A stretch of 64,000 nt of DNA from contig JAKOGI010001589.1 in NCBI GenBank assembly GCA_029747015.1, forward strand, positions 146,345 through 210,344. Reading direction: 5' to 3'. The notes under the pieces were generated by a model. That model was not told the DNA's origin, did not search any database, and worked only from the letters and a program-made list of their open reading frames with translations. Shown here one piece after another: positions 22,956 to 34,824 of this stretch. The position numbers and the translations under genes are program-made. This DNA comes from Carnegiea gigantea. Taxonomy: Eukaryota > Streptophyta > Magnoliopsida > Caryophyllales > Cactaceae. Positions within the stretch are counted from its first letter, which is position 1, and the number at the start of each line of letters is the position of its first letter.

Positions 22956-24676
22956 TGTTCGTGCCAAAAATGTGTCATTTTTAAGATACTTTTACATCTG
23001 TTTTATGCTCATTATAATTGTATTTTTAAGGTTTTTATTTGATTTTATTTTATTTTGTGGGTTTTGAATAATTACGGTAAAAATGTGAGAAAAACGATGA
23101 AAAATGCTGGGAAATGAAAAACTGGGCCAATTTGACCTGACCCAATTCCTTAAACCCATTATTTTGAGCACAAAGTGAGAGAAAAAAAAAAGAAAAAAAA
23201 AAAGAAAATACCTAGCCCAGGCAAGTGTCGTGCACGTGGCTTCTAAAGTTCCCCCCCATGCGTGCAGCACATAACTGGTTGCTTCCCCCCCAACCTTCTC
23301 TCTCATCTCTGCCACGAAACCCAGAAACCTCAAACTCGGACCCTCCTCTGCTTTATCCCCATCCCCGTTCTATCTCCCTCTCTCTACCCCATCTCTCTGT
23401 CATCGACAACACAAGAACACTACAGCACTACCAACAGCACCATCAACACTCATCAACATTGCTAGTTGTCCCCCATCGTGAACATCCACCCAAGCAGCGA
23501 AATCAAGGGTTGAAGATCGAAGAGGGCTCGGGTGTAAAATGAAGGAAGCGGCAATTGAAGGAGGTAATTTTAGGTAATTTACGGTTAGGTTAGGGTTTAT
23601 TTTCAGCTTTAGGTTTTACTTTTATTTTAGGTTTTAATTATGTTTTCGTTTTCATTCATTCGGAACTTAGGGTTGTTCTTGGTTAGATTTCAGTTTGTGT
23701 TAGCTTCGAATTCATGTAATTAGGTTAAATTTTGTTAATTCTGGGCTGTAATCGCAAGGACAGTGTGAAATTTTTAAGAGTTAGGCTTGGTTTGAGGTTG
23801 ATCGAGGTACTCTTTCAAGGCCCTCTTTGTGGGCTCTTCTATTTTGGCACTCCTTTGTTTATGCATCTTCAATTATGTTTGTGTGGTACGACGATTCTCA
23901 CCATCCCCTGCTGGTTCGTTTTTTTTTTTTTCCCTTTGTTTAGGTTGATTTGAGTTTCATTATTTGCTCGATTGTTCGGTTACTTTGGTGATATCTTATT
24001 AGAATGAGAAATTGTGCTTGGAATATTAATTAATATTGGATTGTCACTAGAAGAGGATTGCGTTGCTTCAGCCTCTGATCTGTCATGATATCCTTCTCCC
24101 CTGTTGTCGATATTTGCCTTGACTGATATGTTTGCTCTAGTTCTGTTAATTTGGCTGGATGTTGCTCAAGTTCGATTCTATTGGTTTAGTTGAGTTAGCA
24201 TGGCAAATTTCAAAATTTGTAAATTGCATCTGTCTGAGCTCTTCGTTTGTGTTGTTTAGGTGATGCGGCTTGATTGAGATTTTTAGTTAAGTTTTGAAGT
24301 TTTGGTTGATTTTTAGTAGTTTTGGTTGAGTTCGTTCGAATGGTCTTGTCAATTACTTAGGTTTGGATGGTTTTGATGATTGGAAGGATTTGGTTTAATT
24401 TGGTTGGTTGAATGCGTTTAGTAGCTAGGTTTAGTTACTTAGGTTTCACAATGGTTATTTCTTCAAATTACTGGCTTAATTCTTCTCGTTGAGGTCCTAC
24501 TAATCACTTAGTTGAAATTTTCTAAGTCAAGTATTTCCTTAGGTTTAAGTAATGTTAGTTTTAGAAATTTCAATGACCTAAATCTTTTCCATTGTCCCTG
24601 AGGACACCACTCTCAAGTACTACAGCGAAAGCTGTACACTTGCGGCTTTTCATTTTAGACTCGAAACTAACCAACA
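22956..24676 (+). repeat. Gypsy-type element 5' LTR
   Basis: A repeat of 1721 bp from TGTTCGTGCC to ACCAACA, matching 28731-30447 with moderate divergence and small indels. Short frames inside it (for example 23225-23542 and 23732-23953) recur in degraded form in the other LTR and are not genes. Confidence 0.87.
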
Positions 24677-24682
24677 AGTTTT

Positions 24683-24700
24683 TGGCGCTGTTGTCGAGGA
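24683..24700 (+). other. Primer-binding site, tRNA-Asp type
   Basis: TGGCGCTGTTGTCGAGGA differs at three positions from the complement of the plant tRNA-Asp 3' end (TGGCGCCGTTGCCGGGGA). Confidence 0.72.
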
Positions 24701-24934
24701 TAGCGGCATGAGATTAGGTCATATTTTTATTTTCTTAGCTCCTTTCTTATTTGGTGCTTTGTTTTGTTTATTTCATTATTAGTTGTGATTTGTTCATTAG
24801 TTGTTTTGTTTGTTAGTTGTGATTTGTTTAGTTGATTTATTTTGCTGACTTCGTGACTTTATTATTAGGCTACCTAGGTCTCATTTTACTTTATTTATGT
24901 TGGTATCAATTGTTACTTAGCTTAGTTATTTCCT

Positions 24935-25150
24935 GTTATTCAAAAATTTTAAAAAAATTAGAAAAGCTAAAATCTTTTAAAAAATTTAAAAACCTTCAAA
25001 ATCACTAAAAAATGAAAAAAGCCTAAAATTCAAAAAAATTAGAAAAACTTGAAAACCACAAAAAAATTTTGAAAATCCAAAAACCCAAAAAAATTGAAAA
25101 TTGAAAACCCTTAAAAATTGAAAATTTCTAAAAACTTTAAAAACTTCAAA
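24935..25150 (+). repeat. A-rich low-complexity tract in gypsy-type element
   Basis: Irregular repetition of AAAAATT, AAAACC and AAAATC motifs over about 215 bp, with no stable period. It lies between the primer site and the gag-like frame. Confidence 0.6.
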
Positions 25151-25261
25151 TGCCAGTCTTTCATTTCCCCTCAATAAGAGCATGAACCTTTTTAGAGTTA
25201 TCTTTCAAGGCTTAATGAATATCGTGCTCAACTGAATCATAATTTTGAAAAATGAAAAATT

Positions 25262-26586
25262 TGTGAGGTCATTACTGTGGGTCTAAATGTTAAGACAAAG
25301 TGCTATGTTGAATCAGTTTGTCTTAGAGGTTTAATAGATGTGTTATCTAAAACAAAAAATAAGGTTTGGAATTTCTTTGAAAAATTAGCTTGGGAAACCT
25401 ATGCGTTTGAACAAGCTAATGAGGCTTTTTGATACCCAACTCATGGAGAGTATGATTTTCAAGCTAATTCTTACTCTTCAGACTACTTTGTGAATTCATA
25501 TGAGCCATCTTATTCTTGTGTGCCTCTTGTTTTGTGCGACTATTGTGAATCTCCTAATCATGACGCTTATACTTGTCCTTCTTATGCTTATGTTGATGCT
25601 ACTTGTGAAAGTTTTGAAAAGAAGATTAATGAATTGATTGATCAAATGATGGAGACTGTGAAAGTGAGAATTGTTACTTATTCTTAATGCTTTAATCAAA
25701 ATAGGGAGACTTATAGTGAGATTGATGCTAGTTGAGGATCTCCTAAACCTGACATTAGTCTCTATGATGACTTTTAACTCTCTTATTCTGCTAGGTCTGA
25801 TTTGAATGAACACATGCCTTTGCCTAATCTAGAACTAGAGAGTGACCTCCGTACATCTCTATCAATAGATATTGCACCCCGCACTAGCTCACCCAAAGAT
25901 GTCACTGAAGATATCTTAATTTATATCGAGCTACCCACCACTCTAAACAACTTTTGTGAGTTTGATATGGGTGAACAATCTAATACTGTTAGAGAATTAG
26001 AAATAAGCATCACAGCTGAAGCTGAGCCTCATGATTTAGATGATTCGAAAGATATTTTATAGGAGTTGTGTGATAAGGTAACCGAACTCACTATGTTGGA
26101 CTTTGATGATGATATTCTTCATGTGGAATATGAATCTTTTTCATGTGGATTTGATGTTATTGAAGGTCTTGATGTGGGTTTTCAAGTCGAATATGAATCA
26201 TTCTCTTTTGATCCCATCATTCCTGACCTTCTATTTCAATTAGATGATAATACTCTATATGTGGAATACGAATCTTTTGTGAGTTTGATATCCATGGAAA
26301 TTCTGATGATGGTTTTTGTGCTGATAATGAGACCTTCTCTTTTGATCCCATCCAAACTGACTTCCTTTTTGAGTATTGCAAGTTTGAATTTGTTGAGTCT
26401 AAGATGATTGCCACTAAGAACTTTGCTTTAGACCAGACTTATACGCATATTGGACTTAACAGACTTGTGAAATATGCACCCCCTATTTTGCCTAGACTGT
26501 TCGTTCATGATGATATTGTTTCTAGGGCACTGACCTCCATACTGACTTGTTCTGAGTATGTTCATTTCCTTCCTGATTGGGCCTAA
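25262..26586 (+). pseudogene. Gag-like frame of the non-autonomous gypsy-type element
   Basis: One frame is followed from about 25262 to 26410 through several stops (25433, 25685, 25733 and 26060 among them). It contains KVWNFFEKLAWETYAFEQAN, like the end of a retrotransposon Gag capsid domain, and a CX2CX4HX4C knuckle, CDYCESPNHDAYTC (about 25540-25580). An acidic tail follows with a repeated VEYESF motif at about 26120, 26190 and 26260. A last stretch, 26404-26586, has no recognised domain. No protease follows. Confidence 0.6.
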
Positions 26587-26599
26587 CTGTTTGATAAGT

Positions 26600-28730
26600 T
26601 GAAGCGGGCCTTTACTTGTGCTTTTATTGGCTATGTGAATGTACTCTTTCTGGTTCCAACTCACTACTTTTCACTATGGCTATATTATTGAGAGTTGGGC
26701 ATCTTTGTTTGATAAGTTGTTACGTGCTTTAATGAGTTTTAATTTGAGTTGCAATTTTCAGGTTATTATGGAGTGGCTGATGCTCTATAAGCCTCATTTG
26801 CATAATCTTTGTGAGGCATAGTTTGGGTACAACCTGTACCGAACCTGGTATGATCGTTCCACCCTTCCTTTTTCTTTTTCATTTCTTTTCTTTCTTTTCT
26901 GTACTTAGTTGTGAATATTTAGGACTGTGAATATACAGGTGATCAATCTTGAGGAGCAATTTGGGATTTGTTGAGCCGTGTGGGCTATAATCACTCTTGG
27001 TTGTATTCTGATTTTGTGAATACTTGTTAGTTGTAGATATCTAGGGTTGTTTTTATGTTTCACTTTGTTTTGCTTCTTTAGTTTGGTGAGTTTTGGTTTC
27101 TCTTGGTTGTATTCTGATTTTGTGAATGCTTGTTAGTTGTAGATATCTAGGGTTGTTTTTATGTTTCACTTTGTTTTGCTTCTTTAGTTTGGTGAGTTTT
27201 GGTTTTTCTTTGGTTTAGTTTTTGTTTGATAGTTTCCTTTTGTTCCCTTTTTGGTGTTTTAATGACTATGTTTTGGTCTTTCATTTTATTTTTCTTTTCT
27301 TTTGCCTTTTTTGTCTCGTTTTAGGCTTCTTTTGGTTTAGCTTGGGATTTAGTAGGTCCTTGGTTTTGGTTTTGAGTTTATTGTAGTGAATGTGTGTGTT
27401 TTGGTCTAGTTTTGATTTGTTTTGTTTGGTTTTGGCCTTGTTTGTTTTAATTTAGAATGTATTTTGTTTTGCTTTCTTTGGTCTTTGGTGATTTTAGTTT
27501 TTGATTTTTGTAAATATGTGTTTTCTTTGGTTTTAGTTTTGATTTTTGATTTTTGTTTTGCTAATTTTGTGTTTGGTTTTGTTTGTGATTTTTATTTGTG
27601 TCCTAGTTTGTTTCTATTCGTGGATTCCTGTGGTTTTATAGTTCTATAGCTGATGTGATTGCTTTTTAGCACCTTAGTTCCCACAACGAGGACATTGTGA
27701 AGTTTTGATGTGAGGATGAGGTGTCCATTTTTTTTTGAAAATCCAAAAAGATTTTGATTTTGGCTTTATTTTTGGGGTTGTTTGTACTATGTCTGATTAA
27801 CTTGAATCCCCTGTGCCTCGATTATTAGCTTGTATATATGTAGGATGTAAATGATAGGTCTCCAACCTTAATATGATATTCTAAGCCCTAATTATAACTC
27901 TAGTTGTTCATTATAGATTGTGTAATCCAGTCCTTGTTCATTCCTTCATCATTATCTTTAGGTCTTAGGTTTCTATGAATGATTCTTCCACTAGCTTGTG
28001 ACACAATTACTCTGAAAAAAATTGAAGGAAAAAGTGTATTATGAATAAAGAAGAAAAAGAAAGAAAAGAAAAAAAAAGAGATGGAATAAAATTTGGAATG
28101 ACAAATATCTCTTTGAGGCATGCGCTACTAGGCATTACCCTTTGAGGCACATGCTATTGGGTGTTACCCTTTGAGGTAATATTGCTATTAGAAAAGCTTG
28201 CTTCCAAAGTTAGTATGATAATAATATAGTTATATCAACCAAGTGGGATTGAGTCTAATTCTGGTCAATCTAAACCCTGGGATGATGATACACTTATACA
28301 TGAGCACCAAAATGGATTCAGAATCTTGATGTATAATGGGGTGAAAAATTAGTGCTATGATGTCATTAAGGAGGTAGAAGGCTTTGAAGTACATTCTGCG
28401 CATATGCAGGTCAATAACTTGGTTATATAGGCGATTTAGCTAATTAGAATGCGTACATATCTTTCCCTAATTTTGTGCATATTAGCATTGAAAAAAACCA
28501 AAAAGATTTTCTTTTATTTTTGAAATAATTTTTATGGGTAGTTCACCTAAAAGCCCTCATGAGACCTCGCTCGTCCACTTGGGAGATCGAGGGATTTAAA
28601 GGGCTTGTTGTATACGTTAAATGAAACTGTGATTCCTACGGCAGTGAGTTAGAATTTTTTTTCTTATTTTTCATTTTCTCAATTTAGTTATTTTACTCAA
28701 GGACAAGCAAAATCTTGGTGTGGAGGTATT
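26600..28730 (+). other. Gypsy-type element 3' internal region, no gene
   Basis: Strongly T/G-rich on the plus strand (27200-27650, recurrent TTTTGGTTTT), then AT-rich. Two near-copies of a TTTGAGGCA(C/T)GCTA motif lie near 28110-28160. A weak purine tract, GTGTGGAGGTAT, precedes the 3' LTR at about 28719-28730. No pol domain is recognisable on either strand. Confidence 0.55.
26995..27206 (+). repeat. Tandem duplication, 106-bp unit
   Basis: 26995-27100 is repeated head to tail at 27101-27206 with almost no differences (TACTTG versus TGCTTG is one). It starts TCTTGGTTGTATTCTG and lies in the T/G-rich internal region of the gypsy-type element. Confidence 0.85.
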
Positions 28731-30447
28731 TATTCATGCTAAAAATGTATCATTTTTAAGGTACTTTGACACTTGTTTTATGCTTGTTATAATTGTATTT
28801 TTAAGGTTTTATTTGATTTTATTTTGTTTTATAGGTTTTGAATAATTAGGGCAAAAATACGAGAAAAACGATGAAAAATGCAGGAAATGAAAAATTGGGC
28901 CAATTTGACCCGACCCAATTCCTTAAACCCATTATTTCGAGCCCAAAGTGAGAGGAAAAAAAAAGAAAACAAAATCGAAAATACCCAGCCAGGCATGTGC
29001 CGTGCACATGGCTTCTAAAGTTCCCCCCCATGCGTGCAGCATATGACCCTTATTACTTCCCCCCCTTAAACCTTCTCTCTCCTATCGACCACGAAACCCA
29101 GAAACCTCCAACCCAGACCCTCTCCTGCTTCATCCCCATCCCCGTTCAATCTCCCTCTCTCTATCCCACCTCTCTCTCTCATCGACAACACCAAAACACC
29201 ATAGCACTACCAACAGCACCATCAACACTCATCAACATCGTCAGCTATCCCTCATCGTGACCATCCACGCAAGCCGCGAAATCAAGGGTTGAAGATCAAA
29301 GAGGGCTCGGGAATAAAATGAAGGAAGCAACGATTGAAGGAGGTAATTTTAGGTAATTTAGGGTTAGGTTAGGTTTTATTTTCAGCTGTAGGTTTTAGTT
29401 TTAGTTCTAATTACGTTTTCGTTTTCATTCATTCGGAACTTAGGGTTGTTCTTGGTTAGATTTCAGTCTCATTAGCTTCGAATTCATGTAATTAGGTTAG
29501 ATTTTGTTAATTCTGGGTTGTAATCGCAAGGACAGTGTGAAATTTTCAAGAGTTAGGCTTGGTTTGAGGTTGATTGAGGTACTTGTTCAAGGCCCTGTTT
29601 ACGGGCTCTTCGATTTTGGCACTCCTTTGTTCATGCATCTTCAATTCTGTTTGTGTGTTCCAGAATGGCGATTCTCACTATCCCCTGCTGGGTCGTGTTT
29701 TCTTCTTTGTTTAGGTTGATTTGGGTTTCGTTATTTGCTCGATTGTTCGATTACTTTGGTACTATGTTATTAGAAATGAGAAATTGAGCTTGGAACATTA
29801 ATTGATATTGGATTGTCACTAGAAGTGGATCACGTTGGTTCAACCTCTGATCTGTCATGATATCCCTCTCCCCTGTTGTCGATATTTGTCTTGACTGATA
29901 TGTTTGCTCTAGTTCTGTTAATTTGGCAGGATGTTGCTCAAGTTCGATTCTATTGGTTTAGTTGAGTTAGCATGGCAAATTTCGGAATTGGTAAATTGCA
30001 TCTGTCTAAGCTCTTCATTTGTGTTGTTTAGGTGATGCTGCTTGAGTGAGATTTTTAGTTAAGTTTTGAAGTTTTAGTTATTTTTTAGCAGCTTGGTTGA
30101 TTTAATTCAAATGGTCTTGTCGATTATTTAGGTTTAAATAGTTTTGATGATTCGAAGGATTTGGTTTGATTTGGTTGGTTGAATACGTTTAGTAGCTAGG
30201 TTTGGTAACTTAGGTTTCACAATAGTTATTTCTTTAAATTACTGGCTTAGTTCTTCTCGTTGAGGTCCTATTAATCGCTTAGTTGAAATTTTCTAAGTCA
30301 AGTGTTTAATTAGGTTTAGGTAATGTTAGTTTTAGAAATTTCAATGACCTAAATCTTTTCTGTTGCCCCTGAGGACACGACTCTCAAGTACTACAGCGAA
30401 ATCTGTACGCCTGTGGCGTTTTATTTTACACTCGAAATTAACCAACA
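28731..30447 (+). repeat. Gypsy-type element 3' LTR
   Basis: A repeat of 1717 bp paired with 22956-24676. It ends ACCAACA and is followed by GGAAT. Confidence 0.87.
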
Positions 30448-30452
30448 GGAAT

Positions 30453-32326
30453 CCCTTATGAAATATTTAGGTTGCATAGTTTTTCAAGGTAAATCCAAAG
30501 CATCAACATTCTTGGATATTCTAGCTAAGGAAACGGCAAGGATGGCATCTTGGGAAGCCAATAATTTATCTAAAGCATGGAGAGCAGTCCTTATTTAGTC
30601 GAACCTTGAATCCCTACCAGTGCATTCTATGCAATGTTTTGAGCTGCCAAAAAAGACGACAAAACTGCTTAATAGAGTCAATAGGAATTTCCTGTGGAAG
30701 AAATCAGTCCAGGCACAGGGCATGCCCATGATAGCATGGGATAAGATCTGCCGACCTAAACAGTTGGACGGGTTGGGATTACGGAAATCAGAAGCGGTAA
30801 ATTTAGCCTTTCAAGCTAAGCTAGCTTAGAAAATTTTATGTGGAAGGGAAGGATTCTGGACGACTATTATGAAGCAAAAGTATTTAAGAACTTCTGGTTT
30901 CCTAGAATATAAACCTAAGGGTTCGGACTCCCTAGTCTGGAAGAGTATTTTACGACGTAGAACGGTGATCAGGAAAGGTATACAATAGACAGTTGGTAAT
31001 GGTGCCGATATTCTGTTCTAGTGGGATAATCGGATTGATAATTCTAGTCTTGTGGATTTGTTGGGATTAGATAGGTCTATTATTGAAAATCCTCACCTTA
31101 GAGTTTCTGAGTTTATTACGAGCTCTCATAACTGGAACATCAGCAAGCTTAGGTCATTAATTTCTCAGGAGGATGTAATACTGAAAAATATTGGGGATTC
31201 CGCTATCTCAATTCGGGCTAGAAGATTCATTTTGTTGGGTTTAACGGGTTCGGGTCAATTTAGTACTAAAACAGCCACTTGGGCAGCCCATAGTAATATT
31301 AGACGTCAAAAGTCTAAATGGTCCTTTAACTGGATCTGGAAACTCGATATTATGCCAAAGGTCAAAATCTTTTTATGGCAAAAACTTCATAACGCCCTAC
31401 CACTTCGTGGTGATCTCCTTAAAAGAGGCATGCAACTTGACCCCTCTTGCCCCCTTTGTGGAGAGGATATTGAGACAGCTGATTGTCTACTCTGGGAGTG
31501 TTCATTCACCAAGAGTATCTGGGACCTAACTCAGCAACATAAGTGGGTGCCGTTACATGACATTTCTAATGGTCATCAATGTTCATTTCAAATCATTAAG
31601 AAATATCGTCAAAATGATAATCATAATGACATTATATTTTCTTATTATGGAGTATTTGGAAGGGTAGAAATGCACATGTATTCCAAAACCAGCATGCTAA
31701 TCCTATAAGAATTCTAATCCATGCGAAAAAAATGTTTGTAGAATGGAGAATCCGAACTTGCATGTCGAATGATTATTTTTGTTGGGGGGTCATCAGCGAG
31801 GTTTTTCCTCAAACTTTAGTGTGAGGTGGAACGCCCCCCCTCGGGGATTCATCAAAGTTAATTTTGACGGATCTCTTTCACATAACTCTGCAGTAGGAGG
31901 ATTCATTATCAGGGATTGGGGGGTCAATTCATCAAGGTAGATGTCGAGCATTATGGAGATTGTACCATTTTGGTTGCTGAAGGTAGAGCACTACGGGATG
32001 GGTTGCAGGAGGTGGTTAAAGCAGGCTTTCGACATGTTATAGTTGAAGGGGATAACGCTACGGTTATGCAGGCACTTAAAAGGTCCATATTTATTCCCTG
32101 ATAGATTAAGATTATCATCCGAGATATTTCCAGATATTTGAGTCTTATGAAGCAATTGAAGATCTTACATATTTATAGAGAGGCTAATATGGCGGCTGAC
32201 TGCCAGGCTAAGGTGGGACATGATTGTTCATCATCTACTTTGTGGGATTCTACACCATCTTTGGAGCTCATAGCTATTTTGAATGATGACGTGATGGGAT
32301 GTGCTCTTGTGAGAAGAGGCGTCTAA
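30453..32326 (+). pseudogene. LINE-1 ORF2, C-terminal part: RT thumb, zf-RVT, RNase H
   Basis: The frame resumes after the gypsy-type insertion with LMKYLGCIVFQGKSKAS, followed by NFLWKKSVQAQG, WDKICRPKQLDGLGLRK, KIFLWQKLHNALPLRGDLL and the zf-RVT zinc region CPLCGEDIETADCLLWEC (near 31450-31500). The RNase H (RVT_3 type) has VNFDGSLSHNSAVGGFI near 31860-31910, then HVIVEGDNATVMQALK and IYREANMAADCQAK after a frameshift near 31915. It stops at 32324-32326. Stops at 30598, 30828, 30988 and 31021 break it. Confidence 0.85.
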
Positions 32327-32350
32327 TCTTTTCTTTAACTTACCTTTATT

Positions 32351-32361
32351 TAAAAAAAGTA
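32351..32361 (+). other. LINE-1 3' A-run
   Basis: TAAAAAAAGTA ends the element immediately before the right target duplication, as expected for target-primed reverse transcription. Confidence 0.6.
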
Positions 32362-32371
32362 CTTCAAATAA
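32362..32371. repeat. Target-site duplication of LINE-1, right copy
   Basis: CTTCAAATAA, identical to 6318-6327. It lies within the LINE-2 minus-strand coding sequence. Confidence 0.7.
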
Positions 32372-32629
32372 ACTGTCGGACCTTGGGCTGATTCTTGGAC
32401 TCAAATGATAGGCTATATTTAATCAAAGGCTTCAAAAGTTCATTCTGATTACCAACGTGAAGGTTGTTTTCACCGTAAGTTGGTAGTTAGAACTTCACAA
32501 GGCGACTTGGAACTAATGGGAATGGGTAGAATTAGATCCTTGTCTCTTACATTAGAAATCTCCCTTATACATTGCAAGTCCCATTCACCTGCCTCCATTT
32601 TTATCAGCTCACACACGTGTTTCACCCAT

Positions 32630-32930
32630 GTACATTGGCTTCGGTGTCGTGGGCCTTTTACTGTGCTTATTCATAATCCAATCATTCTTCAGAGCCCTAG
32701 TCAAGATTCGATTTCCCATTTTCCACATAAGCCCTTCTTTTTAATAAAAACTTCGCACTTTGAATTCCTCTCCAGTGTCCATTGGCTTTGGTGTCGTGGA
32801 CCTTTTACAATGTTCATTCATAATCCAATCATTCTGCAAAGCCCTAATTAAGATTCCATATCCCATTTTTCACATAAGCCCTGCTTTCAATAAAATTAAA
32901 AAAAACTTCGCACTTTGAATTCCTCACCAC
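32630..32930 (-). repeat. 147-bp tandem duplication inside LINE-2 ORF2
   Basis: 32630-32776 is repeated at 32777-32930 with substitutions and an A-rich insertion in the second copy. Both read GLM-(W/stop)-KMG...RALKNDWIMN-like text on the minus strand, the WxVGNG-type segment after RT. The unit is 49 codons, so the duplication itself keeps the frame. Confidence 0.8.
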
Positions 32931-33416
32931 ACATAATTAGGAGCATTGCCTAGGGGTGCATCAAGAAAACAAGTGTGGGTGTTGAGCCTTAAAGGTTCAG
33001 GACATAATACAACTTGGATTTGGATGAATTTCTACCCTTGTTGGGCTGGAAGTGGAGCATTAAACATATTAAATATTTTGAAACCCAACCCGTAAGATAT
33101 CCTAGAGTGCACAAAGTATTTCATGCTTTCTAATGCGTGCTCCCTTCTTTATTTTCGCTCCCCCACCATAATTTAGAAATAGTCGAATGAAGCTCATCAA
33201 CTATGGAAAGGGCTACCTTGTAGATGCAACATGAGATAGATAGGCATTGCATGTACCACTAATTTGAGACTTTTCCATTTGCAAAATCTTAACTAGCTTC
33301 TCTTTCCTCGCCCTTGACACACCTTTGTTGAAAGTGACCTCCAATTTATTAAAATTCACCTTCTAACATGATGCCTCTTCATACTGGTTGAAGAATTCAC
33401 CTATCTTTAGGCATTC

Positions 33417-34250
33417 TTATCTGGTGGCTCTAGCAAAGTTAAGACTATCATCGGCAAAAAATATATGACCAATAGAGGCGTCCTTCCTGCTTGTTCTTGC
33501 TCCATGGATGTATCTGGATTTTGCAGCTTTTGATAAGAGACCTAAAAGAGCTTCACCCACCAAAATAAAAAGGTAAGAGGAGGTCGGGTCACCTTGACGG
33601 ATGCCCTTTGAAGGAGTACTTTTACTGCATGTTCGGCCATTAATTAGGAAAGAACAAGACGCACTTGAAACAAGCCTCATAACCATTTCTATCTACTCCT
33701 TGTGGAGCCCTATCTTGAGAAGCAGCTCCCTCGAGGAAGACCACTTCCTTCTATTATAGGCTTTGCTCATATTGGTCTTTAAAGCCATAGAGACCCTCCT
33801 CCCTTTCATCTTATATATTGCATCTCATGAAACACTTCAAGTGCCACTAGGACATTGTTAGGGATTAGTCTATTAGGGACAAACGCAATTTGATTTTTAG
33901 AAACAATCTCAAGGAGAATCTTCTTCAGCCTATTCATGACCACCTTAGAAGAAATTTTACCAGCTACATTGCAAAGGCTAACAAGCCAGAATTCTACAAT
34001 GGAGGTAAGATATTTAGTTTCAGGAATAAGGGTCACATAGTCTTATTTATCGATGTGAGCTCAACACAACCATTCAAAAAATTAAATGAGAAACTCTTAA
34101 AGTATCATGACCAGCGATATGCTAATAAATTTGGAAAAAGAAAGCATGCATATCGTCAAACCCCGGAGCTTTGTGGGGGTGGATTTGAAATAGGGTTTAG
34201 CATACCTCTTCTCACGTGAAGTGTTTGAGAAGGCACCTATTCATTGCCTC
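33417..34250 (-). pseudogene. LINE-2 reverse transcriptase remnant
   Basis: The minus strand carries LCNVAGKISSKVVMNRLKKIL and FVPNRLIPNNVL (33806-34036), then KGIRQGDPTSSYLFIL and the catalytic box FFADDSL (33417-33686). Both Asp of the box survive. A gap of about 120 bp and a frameshift separate the two stretches. Confidence 0.8.
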
Positions 34251-34824
34251 AGTCATCACTTTATCCAAACTGTCGTGTTCCGCATGAAAATCATGTAGAT
34301 TGCTAGAGGAAAACAAGTCTCGAAATACTGGGTAACAATCTCAACAATTTCATTATAATTACTTCTCTGGCGGCCCCAACATCGCACAAATCCTTGATGG
34401 TATTTTTCTTGAGTCTTTGTGGTTCACCTTATGAATGAAATATGCAGTGTTTTGGTCCTGGTCCCTGCTCTTAATTTTTCCCCCCTGGATCTCATGAACT
34501 AATCATCCTCCTGAAGCTTGTATAGTTCTGCAAGTTTATATTTAATAATAGAGTTGGTTGGGATATTTTCTTAGGTGGGGAAAAGCAATTGACTCACCTT
34601 GAGCTTTTTTTCATACTCCCTAATTTGAGCTTAAAGCCTCAAAAATTTCCCTATGCAACTTAGTTATTTCCTCCGCACATTCTGAAATTTTGCCTTGAAT
34701 GGTATTCACTGCCGCTTTATCCTACGCACAATTAGCTCCTTGCACCCATCGTGCTTAACCCAAATTCCTCAAACCTGAACATCTTACCCTTTATTGGATA
34801 TGGCCTGATCAAACTTAAAGAGCA

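Larger units (their letters stand above)
22956..30447 (+). mobile_element. Non-autonomous Ty3/gypsy-type LTR element, tRNA-Asp primer site
   Basis: LTRs at 22956-24676 and 28731-30447 enclose about 4.05 kb. A primer site complementary to tRNA-Asp follows the 5' LTR. The internal region holds a degraded gag-like frame with a CCHC knuckle, a poly(A)-rich tract and T/G-rich sequence, but no protease, RT, RNase H or integrase. It must have depended on another element's enzymes. An Asp primer site is typical of Athila-type gypsy elements; the exact lineage is inference. It interrupts LINE-1 ORF2 and the target duplication is intact. Confidence 0.82.
6328..32361 (+). mobile_element. LINE-1: plant L1-type non-LTR retrotransposon, interrupted twice
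   Basis: Plus-strand order is 5' untranslated region, ORF1 with zinc knuckle, APE endonuclease, reverse transcriptase, zf-RVT, RNase H, and a short A-run (TTTAAAAAAAGTA) at the 3' end. It is flanked by CTTCAAATAA on both sides. Removing the Sirevirus-like insertion (9729-20149) and the gypsy-type insertion with one copy of its target duplication (22956-30452) leaves about 8.1 kb, slightly long for a plant L1. Many in-frame stops make it inactive. It interrupts LINE-2, so it is younger than LINE-2 and older than its two insertions. Confidence 0.8.
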
